Assembly (NCBI GenBank): GCA_964415255.1
Contig: CAYQAC010000009.1
Span: forward strand, 1-64,000
Length of the DNA stretch: 64,000 nt
From: JAHBVY01 sp964415255
Lineage (GTDB): Bacteria; Myxococcota_A; Polyangia; Polyangiales; Polyangiaceae
Direction: 5' to 3'
The notes under the pieces were generated by a model, which saw only the letters and a list, made by a program, of their open reading frames with translations, did no database searches and was not told where the DNA came from. Position numbers and translations under genes: made by a program. Position 1 is the first letter of the stretch, and the number at the start of each line of letters is the position of its first letter. Positions 41,271 to 50,152 of this stretch are shown one piece after another.

Positions 41271-42323
41271 TCACCCCGTCAGCCCCCGCGCAATGCCCGC
41301 CAGCACCTTAACCATCGGCCCAAACCGCAGCGCGGACTCGCTGGCGGCGTTGCCGTCGAGGCCGCGGCGGTAGACGCCTTGGAGGATGGCGGCCAGGCGG
41401 AATAGGCCGAAGGCAATGAAGGTGTCGAGCTCGGCGGGGGGCTCTCGTCCGGTGGCTTCGGCGTAGGCTAGGGTGAGCTCGCTCTGGCTGGGGATGCCGA
41501 GCGCCTCGATGTTTGCTCCCACGTAGCCGGAGCCGGTGAAGCCGCCGGCGGGCAGGTGGTACAGCATCAGGTGGTAGCCGAGATCTGCCAGCGGGTGACC
41601 CAGGGTGGCGAGCTCCCAGTCGAGCACGGCGCGCACTTCGCTCGCCTCGGGAGCGATGATCAGGTTTTCTAGGCGGAAATCGCCGTGCACGATGCGCGTC
41701 TCGTCGTGGCTCGGGACATGCTCCGGGAGCCAGCGGATGAGGGCGTCCATGTCGGCTATCTCGCCTGTCTTGGAGGCCTCATATTGGTCAGCCCAGCGCC
41801 GCACCTGGCGCGCCATGTAGCCGCCCTGTTTGCCGAAATCCTGGAGGCCCACGTCACTTGGGTCAATCAGGTGCAGCGCCGCTAGCGTGCGCACCGCCGC
41901 GAGGCAGATGGCGCGCCGCTCAGGCGCCGTGACCTCGGGCATCAGCGGGCTGCGGAATAGGCGCCCTTCGACGTGATCCATCACGTAGAACGGCGTGCCG
42001 ATGATGCTCGCGTCTTCACACAGCATGCGCACCCGCGGCACCGGCACCGCGCTGCCTTGCAGCGCCGAGAGCACGCGGTGCTCGCGCTCGATGGCGTGCG
42101 CCGAGGGGAGCAGCTTCCCCGGCGGCTTCTTGCGCAGCACCAGGCGCTGGTCACCTAAGCTGACCAAGAAGGTGGGGTTCGACTGACCCCCCTTGAACTG
42201 CTGCACCGTCAGGTCTCCGTCCTGACCCAGCGCCGCCGCCAGGGTGCGCCGGAGCGCGTCTTCATCGAAGCGGTGCGCCTCACGCACCGCGGAGAGCTCC
42301 TTTGCGCCCAATGAGTCCGTCAT
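41271..42323 (-). CDS. APH-fold phosphotransferase family protein
   Basis: 350 residues from ATG 42323 (MTDSLGAKELSAVREAHRFD). Aminoglycoside-phosphotransferase-like kinase fold: FKGGQSNPTFLV, VLRKKPPGKLL (lysine for ATP), the catalytic loop IVHGDFRLENLII and VLDWELATLGHPLADLGY. The GQSNPT and KKPPG words match the subgroup related to the kinase-like part of human ACAD10/11, thought to act on hydroxyacyl-CoA. Antibiotic resistance is therefore unlikely. A one-mismatch copy of the GTCAG palindrome lies at 42150-42164. Confidence 0.88.
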   Translation of the reverse strand: MTDSLGAKELSAVREAHRFDEDALRRTLAAALGQDGDLTVQQFKGGQSNPTFLVSLGDQRLVLRKKPPGKLLPSAHAIEREHRVLSALQGSAVPVPRVRMLCEDASIIGTPFYVMDHVEGRLFRSPLMPEVTAPERRAICLAAVRTLAALHLIDPSDVGLQDFGKQGGYMARQVRRWADQYEASKTGEIADMDALIRWLPEHVPSHDETRIVHGDFRLENLIIAPEASEVRAVLDWELATLGHPLADLGYHLMLYHLPAGGFTGSGYVGANIEALGIPSQSELTLAYAEATGREPPAELDTFIAFGLFRLAAILQGVYRRGLDGNAASESALRFGPMVKVLAGIARGLTG

Positions 42324-42430
42324 GGCGCTCAGCCTACCAAACGCGCCTCTCCGTGAGTCACCCAAGCGCCGCGCTCACCCAGAACGATTCACCGCAGCGC
42401 CTGCCGGCGCACCCTCGCAGCGCACTCCGC

Positions 42431-42453
42431 CGCGGTGCCGTCCAACCCCCAAA
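42431..42453 (-). repeat. G-run element upstream of the phosphotransferase gene
   Basis: Reverse orientation, CGCGGTGCCGTCCAACCCCC then AAA. It lies between two minus-strand genes in a 181-bp gap. Confidence 0.8.
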
Positions 42454-42504
42454 CCCCCCGCCCGAAACGCGCGACGCACCCCGCGCCTCCCCCACAAGGC
42501 GCCT

Positions 42505-43020
42505 TCAAGCGCTCGGCTCGAGCAACCCCGTCAGCAGCTCATCTGCTTGAGTGTCCGTCAGCCCGAGGCCGGCCACCAGCCGCTCGTACAACACGCGCTC
42601 CTCCTCGGAGATCACGTTGTCCGCCACCGCGACCGCGGCCGCGAGCACCGCCACGATTTGCGCGCGGATAGGGTCCGCCTTCAGCGCCTGGATGCAGTCT
42701 TCCAAGCAGCGCTCCTCACCGAACTCAGCGACGCGCTTGGAGGCGGCCTCGAGCATCGCCTCCATGTGCGCGGTGCGCACCCGGCCCTTGCTGAGCACGT
42801 CGAGCGCGCCGCGCAGCACCATGCGCTCCACGTTCAGCACGCGATGGTCAGCCGCCATCATCAAGTACATGGCCTCCGCCAGGCGGCCGTACTCGGTGAC
42901 CACCTCGAGCGCCTCCACCAAGTTCAGGTCGGCGCTGGGCCAGTTGAGGGAGGGGCGATCCCCGCGGCGCTGCAGATCGTCGCGGAGCGCCTCGAGGCGT
43001 TGTCGGTGAAGCGCCAGCAC
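42505..43020 (-). CDS. TerB-like helical protein
   Basis: 171 residues, all-helical. LVEALEVVTEYGRLAEAMYLMMAADHRVLNVER and AVLAAAVAVADNVISEEERVLYERLVAGLGL (parts MYLMMAADHRV and AAAVAVADNVISEEERVLYERL) show the two-fold (A/V)xADGxxxxxE pattern of TerB/COG3793-type proteins, with a metal-binding Asp/Glu set. Role unknown; tellurite resistance should not be assumed. Confidence 0.72.
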   Translation of the reverse strand: MLALHRQRLEALRDDLQRRGDRPSLNWPSADLNLVEALEVVTEYGRLAEAMYLMMAADHRVLNVERMVLRGALDVLSKGRVRTAHMEAMLEAASKRVAEFGEERCLEDCIQALKADPIRAQIVAVLAAAVAVADNVISEEERVLYERLVAGLGLTDTQADELLTGLLEPSA

Positions 43021-43140
43021 GTCGCTTTTCTAGCTTCATCCGAGCGGGAAGCCAAGCGCACGCGAGCGCGCCGACTGGCAGGGAGCTCGCGACGTACCCT
43101 GTGTCCCGAGCGCGACGTCCAAGCAGCGTGCAGCGCTGCC

Positions 43141-44025
43141 TCAGGGAGCGCGCTGGATGTCGAGCGAGATGTCCGCCGCGGGCGCGGAGTGGGTGAGCGC
43201 ACCGACGCTGATGGCGTCCACCCCGGCGCGGGCCAGCTCCGGGATGCGCGCGAGGGTGACGCCGCCCGAGACCTCAATGAAGGCGCGGCCACGCGCGCGC
43301 CGCACGACCTTGCGGAGCGCCTCGGGCGCGAAGTTGTCCAACATGATGATGTCGGCGCCTGCCGCGAGAGCCTCTTCAACCCCCATCAGCGTCTCCACCT
43401 CCACCTCGATCTTGGTGGTGTGGGGCGCGTAGCGCCGGGCGCGCTCAATGGCCGTGGTGATGCCGCCCGCCGCCTCAATGTGGTTGTCCTTGATCAGCAC
43501 CGCCGAGCTCAAGGTGTCGCGGTGGTTGTGCCCGCCGCCGACGCGCACCGCGTAGCGCTCCAGCGCGCGGAGCCCCGGCGTGGTCTTTCGGGTGTCGGTG
43601 ACCCGGGTTTTTCCACGTGGAGGAAGCGCGTCCACGTAGCGCCGCGTGAGGCTCGCGACGCCGGTCATCCGCTGCACGAAGTTGAGCGCGGTGCGCTCCG
43701 CCATCAAGATCCCCCGCGCGTCCCCCGCCACCTCCCAGAGCGGCGCCCCAGGGCCCACCCGAGCGCCCTCCGTGGCGTGCACCACGAAGCGCGTGGGCTG
43801 AGTCAAACGGCGAAAGCAGCGCTCGAACACCGGCCCACCGCAGACCACCAGCTCGCTCTTGGCGACCGCGGTGGCCACCGCTTGGGTGCCGGGGCTGACG
43901 GTCGCCTCGGTGGTCAGATCACCTCCTGAGAGGTCCTCGCGCAGCGCCCGGTCGATGAGCTCGTCGAGCACAGGCCAGGCCGGGAGCGAGGCCATGATCT
44001 CCTTAGGGTCAGTCGTGCGAGCCAT
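43141..44025 (-). CDS. nadC: Nicotinate-nucleotide diphosphorylase (quinolinate phosphoribosyltransferase)
   Basis: 294 residues. Converts quinolinate and PRPP to nicotinate mononucleotide in NAD synthesis. REDLSGGDLTTEA, ERTALNFVQRMTGVAS, TRKTTPGLRALERYAVRVGGGHNHR (parts DTRKTTPGLR and RVGGGHNHR), LIKDNHI, VEVETL, IMLDNF and ISVGALTHSAPAADISLDI cover the whole active site. AAGGA eight bases before the ATG supports the start. nadA and nadB are not in the window. Confidence 0.97.
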   Translation of the reverse strand: MARTTDPKEIMASLPAWPVLDELIDRALREDLSGGDLTTEATVSPGTQAVATAVAKSELVVCGGPVFERCFRRLTQPTRFVVHATEGARVGPGAPLWEVAGDARGILMAERTALNFVQRMTGVASLTRRYVDALPPRGKTRVTDTRKTTPGLRALERYAVRVGGGHNHRDTLSSAVLIKDNHIEAAGGITTAIERARRYAPHTTKIEVEVETLMGVEEALAAGADIIMLDNFAPEALRKVVRRARGRAFIEVSGGVTLARIPELARAGVDAISVGALTHSAPAADISLDIQRAP

Positions 44026-44057
44026 CGATATTTCCTTGGAGGTATGCTCAATGATAA

Positions 44058-44092
44058 GTCAGCTTAGCTGACACTTCGGATTTTGGGGGTTC
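44058..44092. repeat. GTCAG palindrome next to a short G-run element
   Basis: GTCAGCTTAGCTGAC (44058-44072) is 9 bp before TTTTGGGGGTTCG (44081-44093), in the 70-bp gap between nadC and the CPBP gene. It is upstream of nadC and downstream of the protease. Confidence 0.75.
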
Positions 44093-44095
44093 GCG

Positions 44096-44953
44096 TCAGC
44101 CGAGCGCGAAGCCGCGCGCCAGGGTGGCGGTGAGGAGGTTACACGCTGCGTGGAACAACACCCCCGCCCCGATACCGCCGGTCTTCGCCCGCAGCCAGCC
44201 GAACACGAGCGCTGGGAAGAACACCGCGAGCCGATTCGGGTGCGGCTCCGTCAAGAGGTGCCCCACGGCGAACAGGCCGCTCGCCAGCACCAGGCCAAGC
44301 CCCACCCTCGCCCCGAGCACCTTGAAGCGCGGCGGGAAGCGCCGATCGAGCTCCGTCTGGAGGTAGCCCCGGAAGAAGGCCTCCTCAGGCAACGCGATCA
44401 CCAGGAGCTGCCCCAGCACCAGATCGAGCAAGTCAGGTGGCATGACGAAGCGGAAGCCTGAAGCAGGCTGCCACCACCTAAGCCAAGCGAAGACGAACGG
44501 CGGGAACACCACGAGGCACAGCGCGAGCGCCCAGGCGGCGGCGCGCAGGGTGTCTTTGGCCAAGCGCGCGGCGCTGAGGGGCGCGCGCTCAAGCAGGCCA
44601 CCCAGGCTCAGCCCATGCGCTTGGACCTCAGCGTCAGCGCGGCCCCGTACGGCGAGCCAGTAAGTCGCCAGCAGGAAGCTGAAGCCGACGCCGGTCGCGG
44701 CGTAGTCCGCTGGCAGCCCGTAGGAGAGCGCGGTGACGGCGGCGCTCACCGCGAGGGTGATGAGCACCGGACGGCGCCACGAAGGCTCGCTCAAGGGGGG
44801 GGCGGAGGCGGGCACGGTCGACGCGCCGCACGCTAGAGCGGCGCTCCGTTCGCCGCCAGTCGGACCGGGGAAACCGCGCCGATGCGGCTGAGGGGCCTGG
44901 GAGATGACAGCTGCGGCGGACAATTCCATCAGGGGTGCTGCCAGTCGCGGCAC
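44096..44953 (-). CDS. CPBP-family intramembrane metalloprotease (myxosortase-like)
   Basis: Up to 285 residues with about six membrane segments. The CPBP/Abi motif 1 is PEEAFFRGYLQTELDRR (Glu-Glu with the Arg), motif 2 is GLFAVGHL (His), and motif 3 is LFHAACNLL (His, Asn). The pattern FFPALVFGWLRAKTGGIGAGVLFHA resembles the myxobacterial CPBP proteases called myxosortases, which process C-terminal sorting signals. No MYXO-CTERM substrate is seen in the window, so this role is an inference. The first 55 residues look disordered and the start is uncertain. Confidence 0.8.
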   Translation of the reverse strand: MPRLAAPLMELSAAAVISQAPQPHRRGFPGPTGGERSAALACGASTVPASAPPLSEPSWRRPVLITLAVSAAVTALSYGLPADYAATGVGFSFLLATYWLAVRGRADAEVQAHGLSLGGLLERAPLSAARLAKDTLRAAAWALALCLVVFPPFVFAWLRWWQPASGFRFVMPPDLLDLVLGQLLVIALPEEAFFRGYLQTELDRRFPPRFKVLGARVGLGLVLASGLFAVGHLLTEPHPNRLAVFFPALVFGWLRAKTGGIGAGVLFHAACNLLTATLARGFALG

Positions 44954-45045
44954 TCACGGCAACCTCTCCCCGCAGTGCTCAGCTTGAGATAAGGTCGCGC
45001 CGCGGCACGAGGCTCGTGTCTCGCACATGGAACGGTAGAGGAACC

Positions 45046-47688
45046 ATGCTCGAAGCCAGTCACCTTGAACCCCAAGCGCCGGTGCACGCGCCCCCACCCC
45101 CTGCCCGCGACCCGGCGTTCGCCGCCAAATGGCCGCCCGACGACGACGACGCGGTGATCGGCGGGCCGCCTGGCGGCTACGGCGGCGGCAGCGACGACGG
45201 GAACTTCAAGAAGGGTCGCTTCAAGCCGCTCGCCATCTTGGTTGGCCTCCTGGTCGCCGGTGGCCTCGCCGCTGCGGTGATGTTCGGTATGAGCCAGGAC
45301 GCCGAGAAGCTCACGGTGGATCAGGCTGAGGAGCACAAGCGCGCCATCTTCGTCTTGCCAGAGCCCGAGCAGCTGCCGCACTGGCGCAACTGGGCCACGG
45401 GGAATCGCAGCGACTACCTGCGACAAGAGGCGATCAAGCAGCTTGCCTACCTGAAGGACCCAGAGGGCATCGACCTTGCCATCGCCGCGTTGGCAGATCC
45501 GGCGCCGCCGGTCCAGGCGCAGGCAGCGGCGGCCATCACTTGGTATGGGGCGCCCGCGGCGGACAAAGCCAAGCCGGCGCTGCTTGAGGCGCTGAAGAAG
45601 GCGGGGCTCGGCTCCAAGCCGCAGATCGCCTGGGCGCTGGTGGAGCTGGGTGAGGCCGCCGCCTTCGACGACATCATGAGCCTGTATCGGGGCGGGCACC
45701 TGTCTAACGTGCATCGCCTGGACGGCGGCATGGCGTTCAACCCTGAGAAGCTGGTGAAGCTCGTCAGCTTGGATGACTTAGCCAAGCTCCACAAGGATGA
45801 GTCGGGCGCCGTGCGGCAGCTGGTGGCGACGGTGCTGAGCCGTAACGCCGACGCGAAGTACACGGATGTGCTGCTCGCGCTGCTCGCCGATCCAGACAAG
45901 GAGATCAGCCGCCAGGCGGCGCCTGGGCTCGGGAAAATAGGCGATGACCGCGCGCGCAAGCCGCTGGTCGACGCGATCCGCGGGGCGGACAAAGACAGCC
46001 GCAAGGAGTACCTGGCGGCGCTGCGCGACGGCATCGGCACGGCGGGCCTCGTGCTCGCGCTGAGCACGATCGAGGAGGGGGACACCCCAGAGTCTGCCTG
46101 GCACCAGACGAAGGTCATCTTCGACATGATCCGCAAGCTCGCGGATCCGCGCGGCGGGGACGCGCTGCTCGGCTACATCGCCACCAAGCCGCACTTCCAT
46201 TGGCAGGCGGAGGCGGCGCTCGCGATGGCGGAGGTCGGGGACCCGCGCGGCGTGCCGACGCTCGCCTCGCGCCTGAGGATGACGCCGGAGCGGCTCTACT
46301 CGGACAAGAACGACTACGAGATGATGCTCAAGCGCGACGACAAAGGGCGGATCGCCGCCGCGCGCATGATCGCTGATCTCGGTGTGCTCCATCCGGACAA
46401 GCACGCTGACCTTCGCACCCAGGCGGAGGACGCGCTGGTCTTCTGGATGCACGATCTGCCGAGCCCGCACGCCAACGCGCTGCGCGCCCTGGCGAACATG
46501 AAGTCCGAGAAGGATCTGACCCAGCTCCGCGATTGGGCGTTCCCGAAGGAGGGGTTGCCGCTCGAGGGGCAGCAGCCACCGCTGCCCAAGGCCTGGGAGA
46601 TCGCCCAGAGCGCCCTGCGCTACGTCGGGGTGTACAAGAAGGAGCAGGACTTCACCAACCTGACCAAGCAGCTCACGCGTCGCGAGCGCGACTTGGACGT
46701 GACGATGGACGGCCTGATGGGCGGCGGCGTGGCGATGCTGGGGATGTCGCTCCGCGCGATCGGCTACGGCGCCGCGGATGGCCTCTCGGAGTGGGGCGAC
46801 AACCGCGCCTTCAAGCCGCTGCTCGAGTACATCGAAGATCCGAAGAACAACGAGCAGAGCCGCACCCGCGCCTGCGCTGCCCTGGCTTGGGTGGCGAAGG
46901 ACACCGACATGGTGGAGGTCGCGAAGAAGATCGGCGAGTACTCCAAGACCGACGCCCCAGATCAGTATCGCCGCGGTTGCCTGCTGGAGACGCTGGTGCA
47001 GCGCCCGGTGCAGGGCACCAGCGCCGCGCTGTTGGAGTTCATCACGCCTGAGGCCTCGATGAAGGCGCGCACGCAGGCGGCGCGCGCGATCGGCATGGCG
47101 GGCTTCGACCAAGCGGTGGAGGACAAGCTATTTAAGCTGATGGAGACCGAGTCGGTGCGCGTGGACGCGGCGCTGGCGCTGATCCTCGGGGGCTCGGAGT
47201 CCACCGCGAAGCGCGCGGTGGCGCTGTTCGCCGACAAGGACAAGAGCGAGGTCGAGTCGCTCTCCCTGCTCTGGTACGACACCTTCGGTTACTGGAGCCA
47301 CGAGGATTTGTCCTCAGGGCGCATCTTCCGTTGGGTGGATAACGCGAACGCCATCGCCGAGGTGCCGATCCGGCAGACGCCACAAGAGTGGGCCAAGGTG
47401 ATGCTCACGCGGCAGCTAGAGAACCTCAGCATCGACAACGGGCCGCACTCGTTCACCCGCGTGGTGATGCGCGCACGGCTGCTGCAGATGACGAAGGGCG
47501 ACGACGCGGCCAAGCGTGAGGGGGCCATCCGCACCCTGCGCTTCATGGGTGAGCAGGGCGTGCTGCTCGCGCTGCGCGACGAGCAGGGCCCCACGGGTGA
47601 GCTGGCGCGCGCGGCGTACCACGAGCTGATGCACCCGAAGGTGGTCACGGGCGTCGCGGTGCCGGAAGAGAAGCCGCGCACGGACTGA
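45046..47688 (+). CDS. Membrane-anchored HEAT-repeat protein
   Basis: 880 residues from ATG 45046, with GAGG just upstream. A short cytoplasmic Pro/Gly-rich N-terminus, one membrane segment (FKPLAILVGLLVAGGLAAAVMF, about 63-84), then some 780 residues of HEAT-like repeats outside the inner membrane: for example IDLAIAALADPAPPVQAQAAAAI, YTDVLLALLADPDKEISRQAAPGLGKIGDDRARKPLVDAI (key parts LLADPDKEISRQAAPGLGKI) and GDALLGYI. Likely a scaffold; partner unknown. The stop is part of a small 8-bp duplication (TGAGCGGC twice, 47686-47701). Confidence 0.85.
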   Translation: MLEASHLEPQAPVHAPPPPARDPAFAAKWPPDDDDAVIGGPPGGYGGGSDDGNFKKGRFKPLAILVGLLVAGGLAAAVMFGMSQDAEKLTVDQAEEHKRAIFVLPEPEQLPHWRNWATGNRSDYLRQEAIKQLAYLKDPEGIDLAIAALADPAPPVQAQAAAAITWYGAPAADKAKPALLEALKKAGLGSKPQIAWALVELGEAAAFDDIMSLYRGGHLSNVHRLDGGMAFNPEKLVKLVSLDDLAKLHKDESGAVRQLVATVLSRNADAKYTDVLLALLADPDKEISRQAAPGLGKIGDDRARKPLVDAIRGADKDSRKEYLAALRDGIGTAGLVLALSTIEEGDTPESAWHQTKVIFDMIRKLADPRGGDALLGYIATKPHFHWQAEAALAMAEVGDPRGVPTLASRLRMTPERLYSDKNDYEMMLKRDDKGRIAAARMIADLGVLHPDKHADLRTQAEDALVFWMHDLPSPHANALRALANMKSEKDLTQLRDWAFPKEGLPLEGQQPPLPKAWEIAQSALRYVGVYKKEQDFTNLTKQLTRRERDLDVTMDGLMGGGVAMLGMSLRAIGYGAADGLSEWGDNRAFKPLLEYIEDPKNNEQSRTRACAALAWVAKDTDMVEVAKKIGEYSKTDAPDQYRRGCLLETLVQRPVQGTSAALLEFITPEASMKARTQAARAIGMAGFDQAVEDKLFKLMETESVRVDAALALILGGSESTAKRAVALFADKDKSEVESLSLLWYDTFGYWSHEDLSSGRIFRWVDNANAIAEVPIRQTPQEWAKVMLTRQLENLSIDNGPHSFTRVVMRARLLQMTKGDDAAKREGAIRTLRFMGEQGVLLALRDEQGPTGELARAAYHELMHPKVVTGVAVPEEKPRTD

Positions 47689-47703
47689 GCGGCTGAGCGG
47701 CGG

Positions 47704-48426
47704 ATGACAGTTAGGGCGCTAGCCTGTCTATCGCGCGAGGCGCGGGCTGGCGCTCGGCTCAGTGCCTTGAGCGGCGCACAGCTCAGCGGTGGGCTGCGCG
47801 GTGGGCAGCGTGGGCTGGGCGGCGCACTGAGTGGGCTGCGTGGCGCGCTGAGCCGGGCGGCGCTCGCGGCGCTGTGCCTCCTGCCGCTCGGCTGTGAGCG
47901 CAGCGAGCCACGGCCACCACCGGCGGAGCTTGAGCTTCAACAGATCAGCTTACCACCTGGCGTGGTGCTCGAGCGGGCGTGCACTCCGGGCGGCCCGGAG
48001 CTCTGCTTCAACGCGCTCGACGACAACTGCAACGGGCTGATTGATGAAGGCTGCGGCTTGGCAGCGGGCCTGGTGCAGTTCGTGATCGCGTGGGCAGAGC
48101 CGACGGTGGACGTCGACCTCGAGGTGACGGAGCCGAGCGGGGAGCTGGTGGCCATTGGCAAGGCGAGCGCGAGCGGCTTCGAGAAGGAGCGGGACTGCCC
48201 CGGGCAGACGCGCTCGTGCGGCGGCCAGAACGTGGAGAACGTGTACCTGACGAGCGGCGCGGCGCCGCGCGGTCGCTACCTCATCACGGTGCGGCTGGAG
48301 AGCCTGGGTGAGCGCGAGCCGCCGATTGAGGTCACGCTCAGCGCGCGCGTGGGGCCCAAGACGTACGCCACCCGGCTCAAGCTGAGCGCGGAGGGTGAGG
48401 CGCGCGAGCTGGTGTTCGAGCTGTAG
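47704..48426 (+). CDS. Lipoprotein with MopE-like motif and DUF2135-like domain
   Basis: 240 residues. The N-terminal 45 residues are Gly/Leu/Ser-rich repeats (LSGGLRGGQRG, LGGALSGLRGALS), probably before the true signal AALAALCLLPLGC with its lipobox. CFNALDDNCNGLIDEGC is the MopE-type Cys/Asp motif common in myxobacterial secreted proteins. The C-terminal part (AEPTVDVDLEVTEPSGELVAIG; GRYLITVRLESLG) matches the YfaP/DUF2135 pattern (DVDLHVxxPSG). A start nearer the signal is likely. It lies in a row with the HEAT and TPR genes. Confidence 0.75.
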   Translation: MTVRALACLSREARAGARLSALSGAQLSGGLRGGQRGLGGALSGLRGALSRAALAALCLLPLGCERSEPRPPPAELELQQISLPPGVVLERACTPGGPELCFNALDDNCNGLIDEGCGLAAGLVQFVIAWAEPTVDVDLEVTEPSGELVAIGKASASGFEKERDCPGQTRSCGGQNVENVYLTSGAAPRGRYLITVRLESLGEREPPIEVTLSARVGPKTYATRLKLSAEGEARELVFEL

Positions 48427-48447
48427 TCTGAGGTACAGAATCGAGCC

Positions 48448-49860
48448 ATGAGTGCCCTCACCCGCGCCATGGCAGCGCTCCAGCAAGGCAACCCGCTCGC
48501 TGGGGAGCGCATCATCACCACCGCCGTGGACATGGCGCTGCGCAGCTACGGAGCGAGCAGCGCTCAGGCCGCCGAGGCGCATTTTGAGGCCTCGCAGTTC
48601 TTCCACGCGGCAGGGCAGGCGGAGCGCGTCATCGAGGCGCTGCGCGCCGCCAGTGAGTTCGCTCCGGAGGACGCCGCGGGCTTCGGCGCGCGCGCGAACT
48701 ACCTGTTTCACCTGGGCGCCGCGCTAGATCGCGAGCGGCGGCTCGACGAAGCGGAGGCCGTGCTGCGCGCGCTGGCGCTCGAGCTAAGTCAGGTGTTCGG
48801 ACCATTGCACGTCAGCACCGCCACCGCGCAGACGGCGCTCAGCGGCGTGCTGTTCGAACAGGGGGAGATCGACGAGGCGCTTGAGGTGGTCAATGAAGCG
48901 GTCGCCACGCTGCAGGTCCAGAAAGATCCTGGTTTGGCGTCGGCGCTCGCGCTGCGCGCCTTCGTGATCAAGGCGGTGAGCCCGGTGGAGCCCACGCTGC
49001 CTGAGGGGTTCGAGCTGAGTGAGGGGCTCATGACGACGCTGATTGACGCCGCCCTTGAGCGGGTGCCGCAGGCGGCGCCGCCGCTCGCGCTCCTCACGCT
49101 GATGGACTTGGCCGCCTACGCCGCCGAGGTGCTGGGTGAAGATCACCCAGCGCGGCGCGCGCTGCTCGCGCGGTGTGTCCACGCCGCGGCCGAGGCGGGC
49201 GACGCCGAGGCGCAAGAGTCCACGCTCCGCACCCTGGACGCGCTCGCCGCGAAGGCAGATCAGCCGCTGGCGCAGTCGGACGTGGCGCTGGCGCTCGCGG
49301 AGCTGCTCACGCTGCAGGGTGACGACGCGCGCGGGGAGGCAGAGTATCAGCGAGCGGGGCGCCTCGCGGAGAAGGAGCCAAGCGCGCTGGCGGTGGCGCT
49401 GGCGCGCCACGGGCAGCACCTGGCGGCGCGGGGCGGTGAGCCCCAGCGCGCTTCGGAGCTGATGGAGCGCGCCACGGAGGCGGCGCGCGACTCGAAGGAT
49501 CGTGAGCTGATCGGCAGTTGCCTCACGGCTCACGGGGTGGTGCTGCAGCACCAAGGCGCGCATGGCGAGGCGGAGCTCAAGCTCACCGCCGCGCTCGATT
49601 TGCTCCCATTAGGTCACCCAGAGGCGGACGTCGCGAGCGCGCACTTGGACGCGCTGGAGGCCGGCACCGCCTGCACCTGCTTCGGCGATCCGGCGCTCAT
49701 TGAGCGCGCGACGGAGGCCTTGCAGCGTGAGCTGCCAGCGGGCCTGGTGGAGCGCGTGGCGGTGGGGGAGGGCGGGCTCCGGCTGCAGCTGAGCCGCGCG
49801 CCGAGCCCCGAGGAAGAGGCGCAGATCTCGTCGGTGCTCTCGGCGGTGATGGCGGATTAG
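48448..49860 (+). CDS. TPR-repeat protein
   Basis: 470 residues, soluble. Repeated helix pairs with TPR spacing, for instance AAEAHFEASQFFHAAGQAERVIEALRAA, GARANYLFHLGAALDRERRLDEAEAVLRAL and LSGVLFEQGEIDEALEVVNEAV (key words FEQGEIDEALEVV). The last 60 residues form a separate small domain with CTCFGDPALIERATEALQREL and LQLSRAPSPEEE. It is 21 bp after the lipoprotein gene. Probably an adaptor; function unknown. Confidence 0.8.
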   Translation: MSALTRAMAALQQGNPLAGERIITTAVDMALRSYGASSAQAAEAHFEASQFFHAAGQAERVIEALRAASEFAPEDAAGFGARANYLFHLGAALDRERRLDEAEAVLRALALELSQVFGPLHVSTATAQTALSGVLFEQGEIDEALEVVNEAVATLQVQKDPGLASALALRAFVIKAVSPVEPTLPEGFELSEGLMTTLIDAALERVPQAAPPLALLTLMDLAAYAAEVLGEDHPARRALLARCVHAAAEAGDAEAQESTLRTLDALAAKADQPLAQSDVALALAELLTLQGDDARGEAEYQRAGRLAEKEPSALAVALARHGQHLAARGGEPQRASELMERATEAARDSKDRELIGSCLTAHGVVLQHQGAHGEAELKLTAALDLLPLGHPEADVASAHLDALEAGTACTCFGDPALIERATEALQRELPAGLVERVAVGEGGLRLQLSRAPSPEEEAQISSVLSAVMAD

Positions 49861-50152
49861 TAGTGCGCTAAGCTGACTAAGTGAGCCGCTCGTAGAGTAT
49901 TTGCGCTGGAAATAGCGCGTGCGGCGCGCTTTGGGTGGGTTGGCGGCGCGCGCTTCCGGGGTTTGGCGGTGCGCCCCAAGGGCTCACGGAGGAGCCCTCC
50001 CGGCGCCTTGGGGTGTGGATCGTCCAACCCCCAAAACCTGAAGCGCCGCATCGTCGCCTTTGCCGTGCTCAAAACAGGCGGTGCGCGGCGGCGACAACAC
50101 GGGCGAAGGGAACGAGCGCTGAGCGCCCCAGGATGGAGTAAGGTGACCGGTC
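49861..50152. other. Intergenic hairpin flanked by inverted G-run elements
   Basis: A forward G-run copy (weak, GGGGTTTGGCGGTGC) is at 49957-49972 and a reverse copy (CGTCCAACCCCCAAAAC) at 50021-50037. Between them CCCCAAGGGCTC at 49974 and GAGCCC/CTTGGGG at 49992-50013 can pair in a two-part stem. CTAAGCTGAC at 49868 is a half site of the GTCAG family. Confidence 0.6.

Noticed and set aside
43609..43624. parS-like site in nadC (TTTTCCACGTGGAGGA)
   Set aside because: 13 of 16 bases fit TGTTCCACGTGGAACA, but both outer arms are damaged, only one copy is seen, and no parAB gene is near.
42244..43929. A 561-codon open frame on the plus strand
   Set aside because: It is antisense to the phosphotransferase, TerB-like and nadC genes, whose motifs are clear. 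Composition is that of a shadow frame.
45778..47112. A 444-codon open frame on the minus strand
   Set aside because: Antisense of the HEAT-repeat gene. No signature motif.
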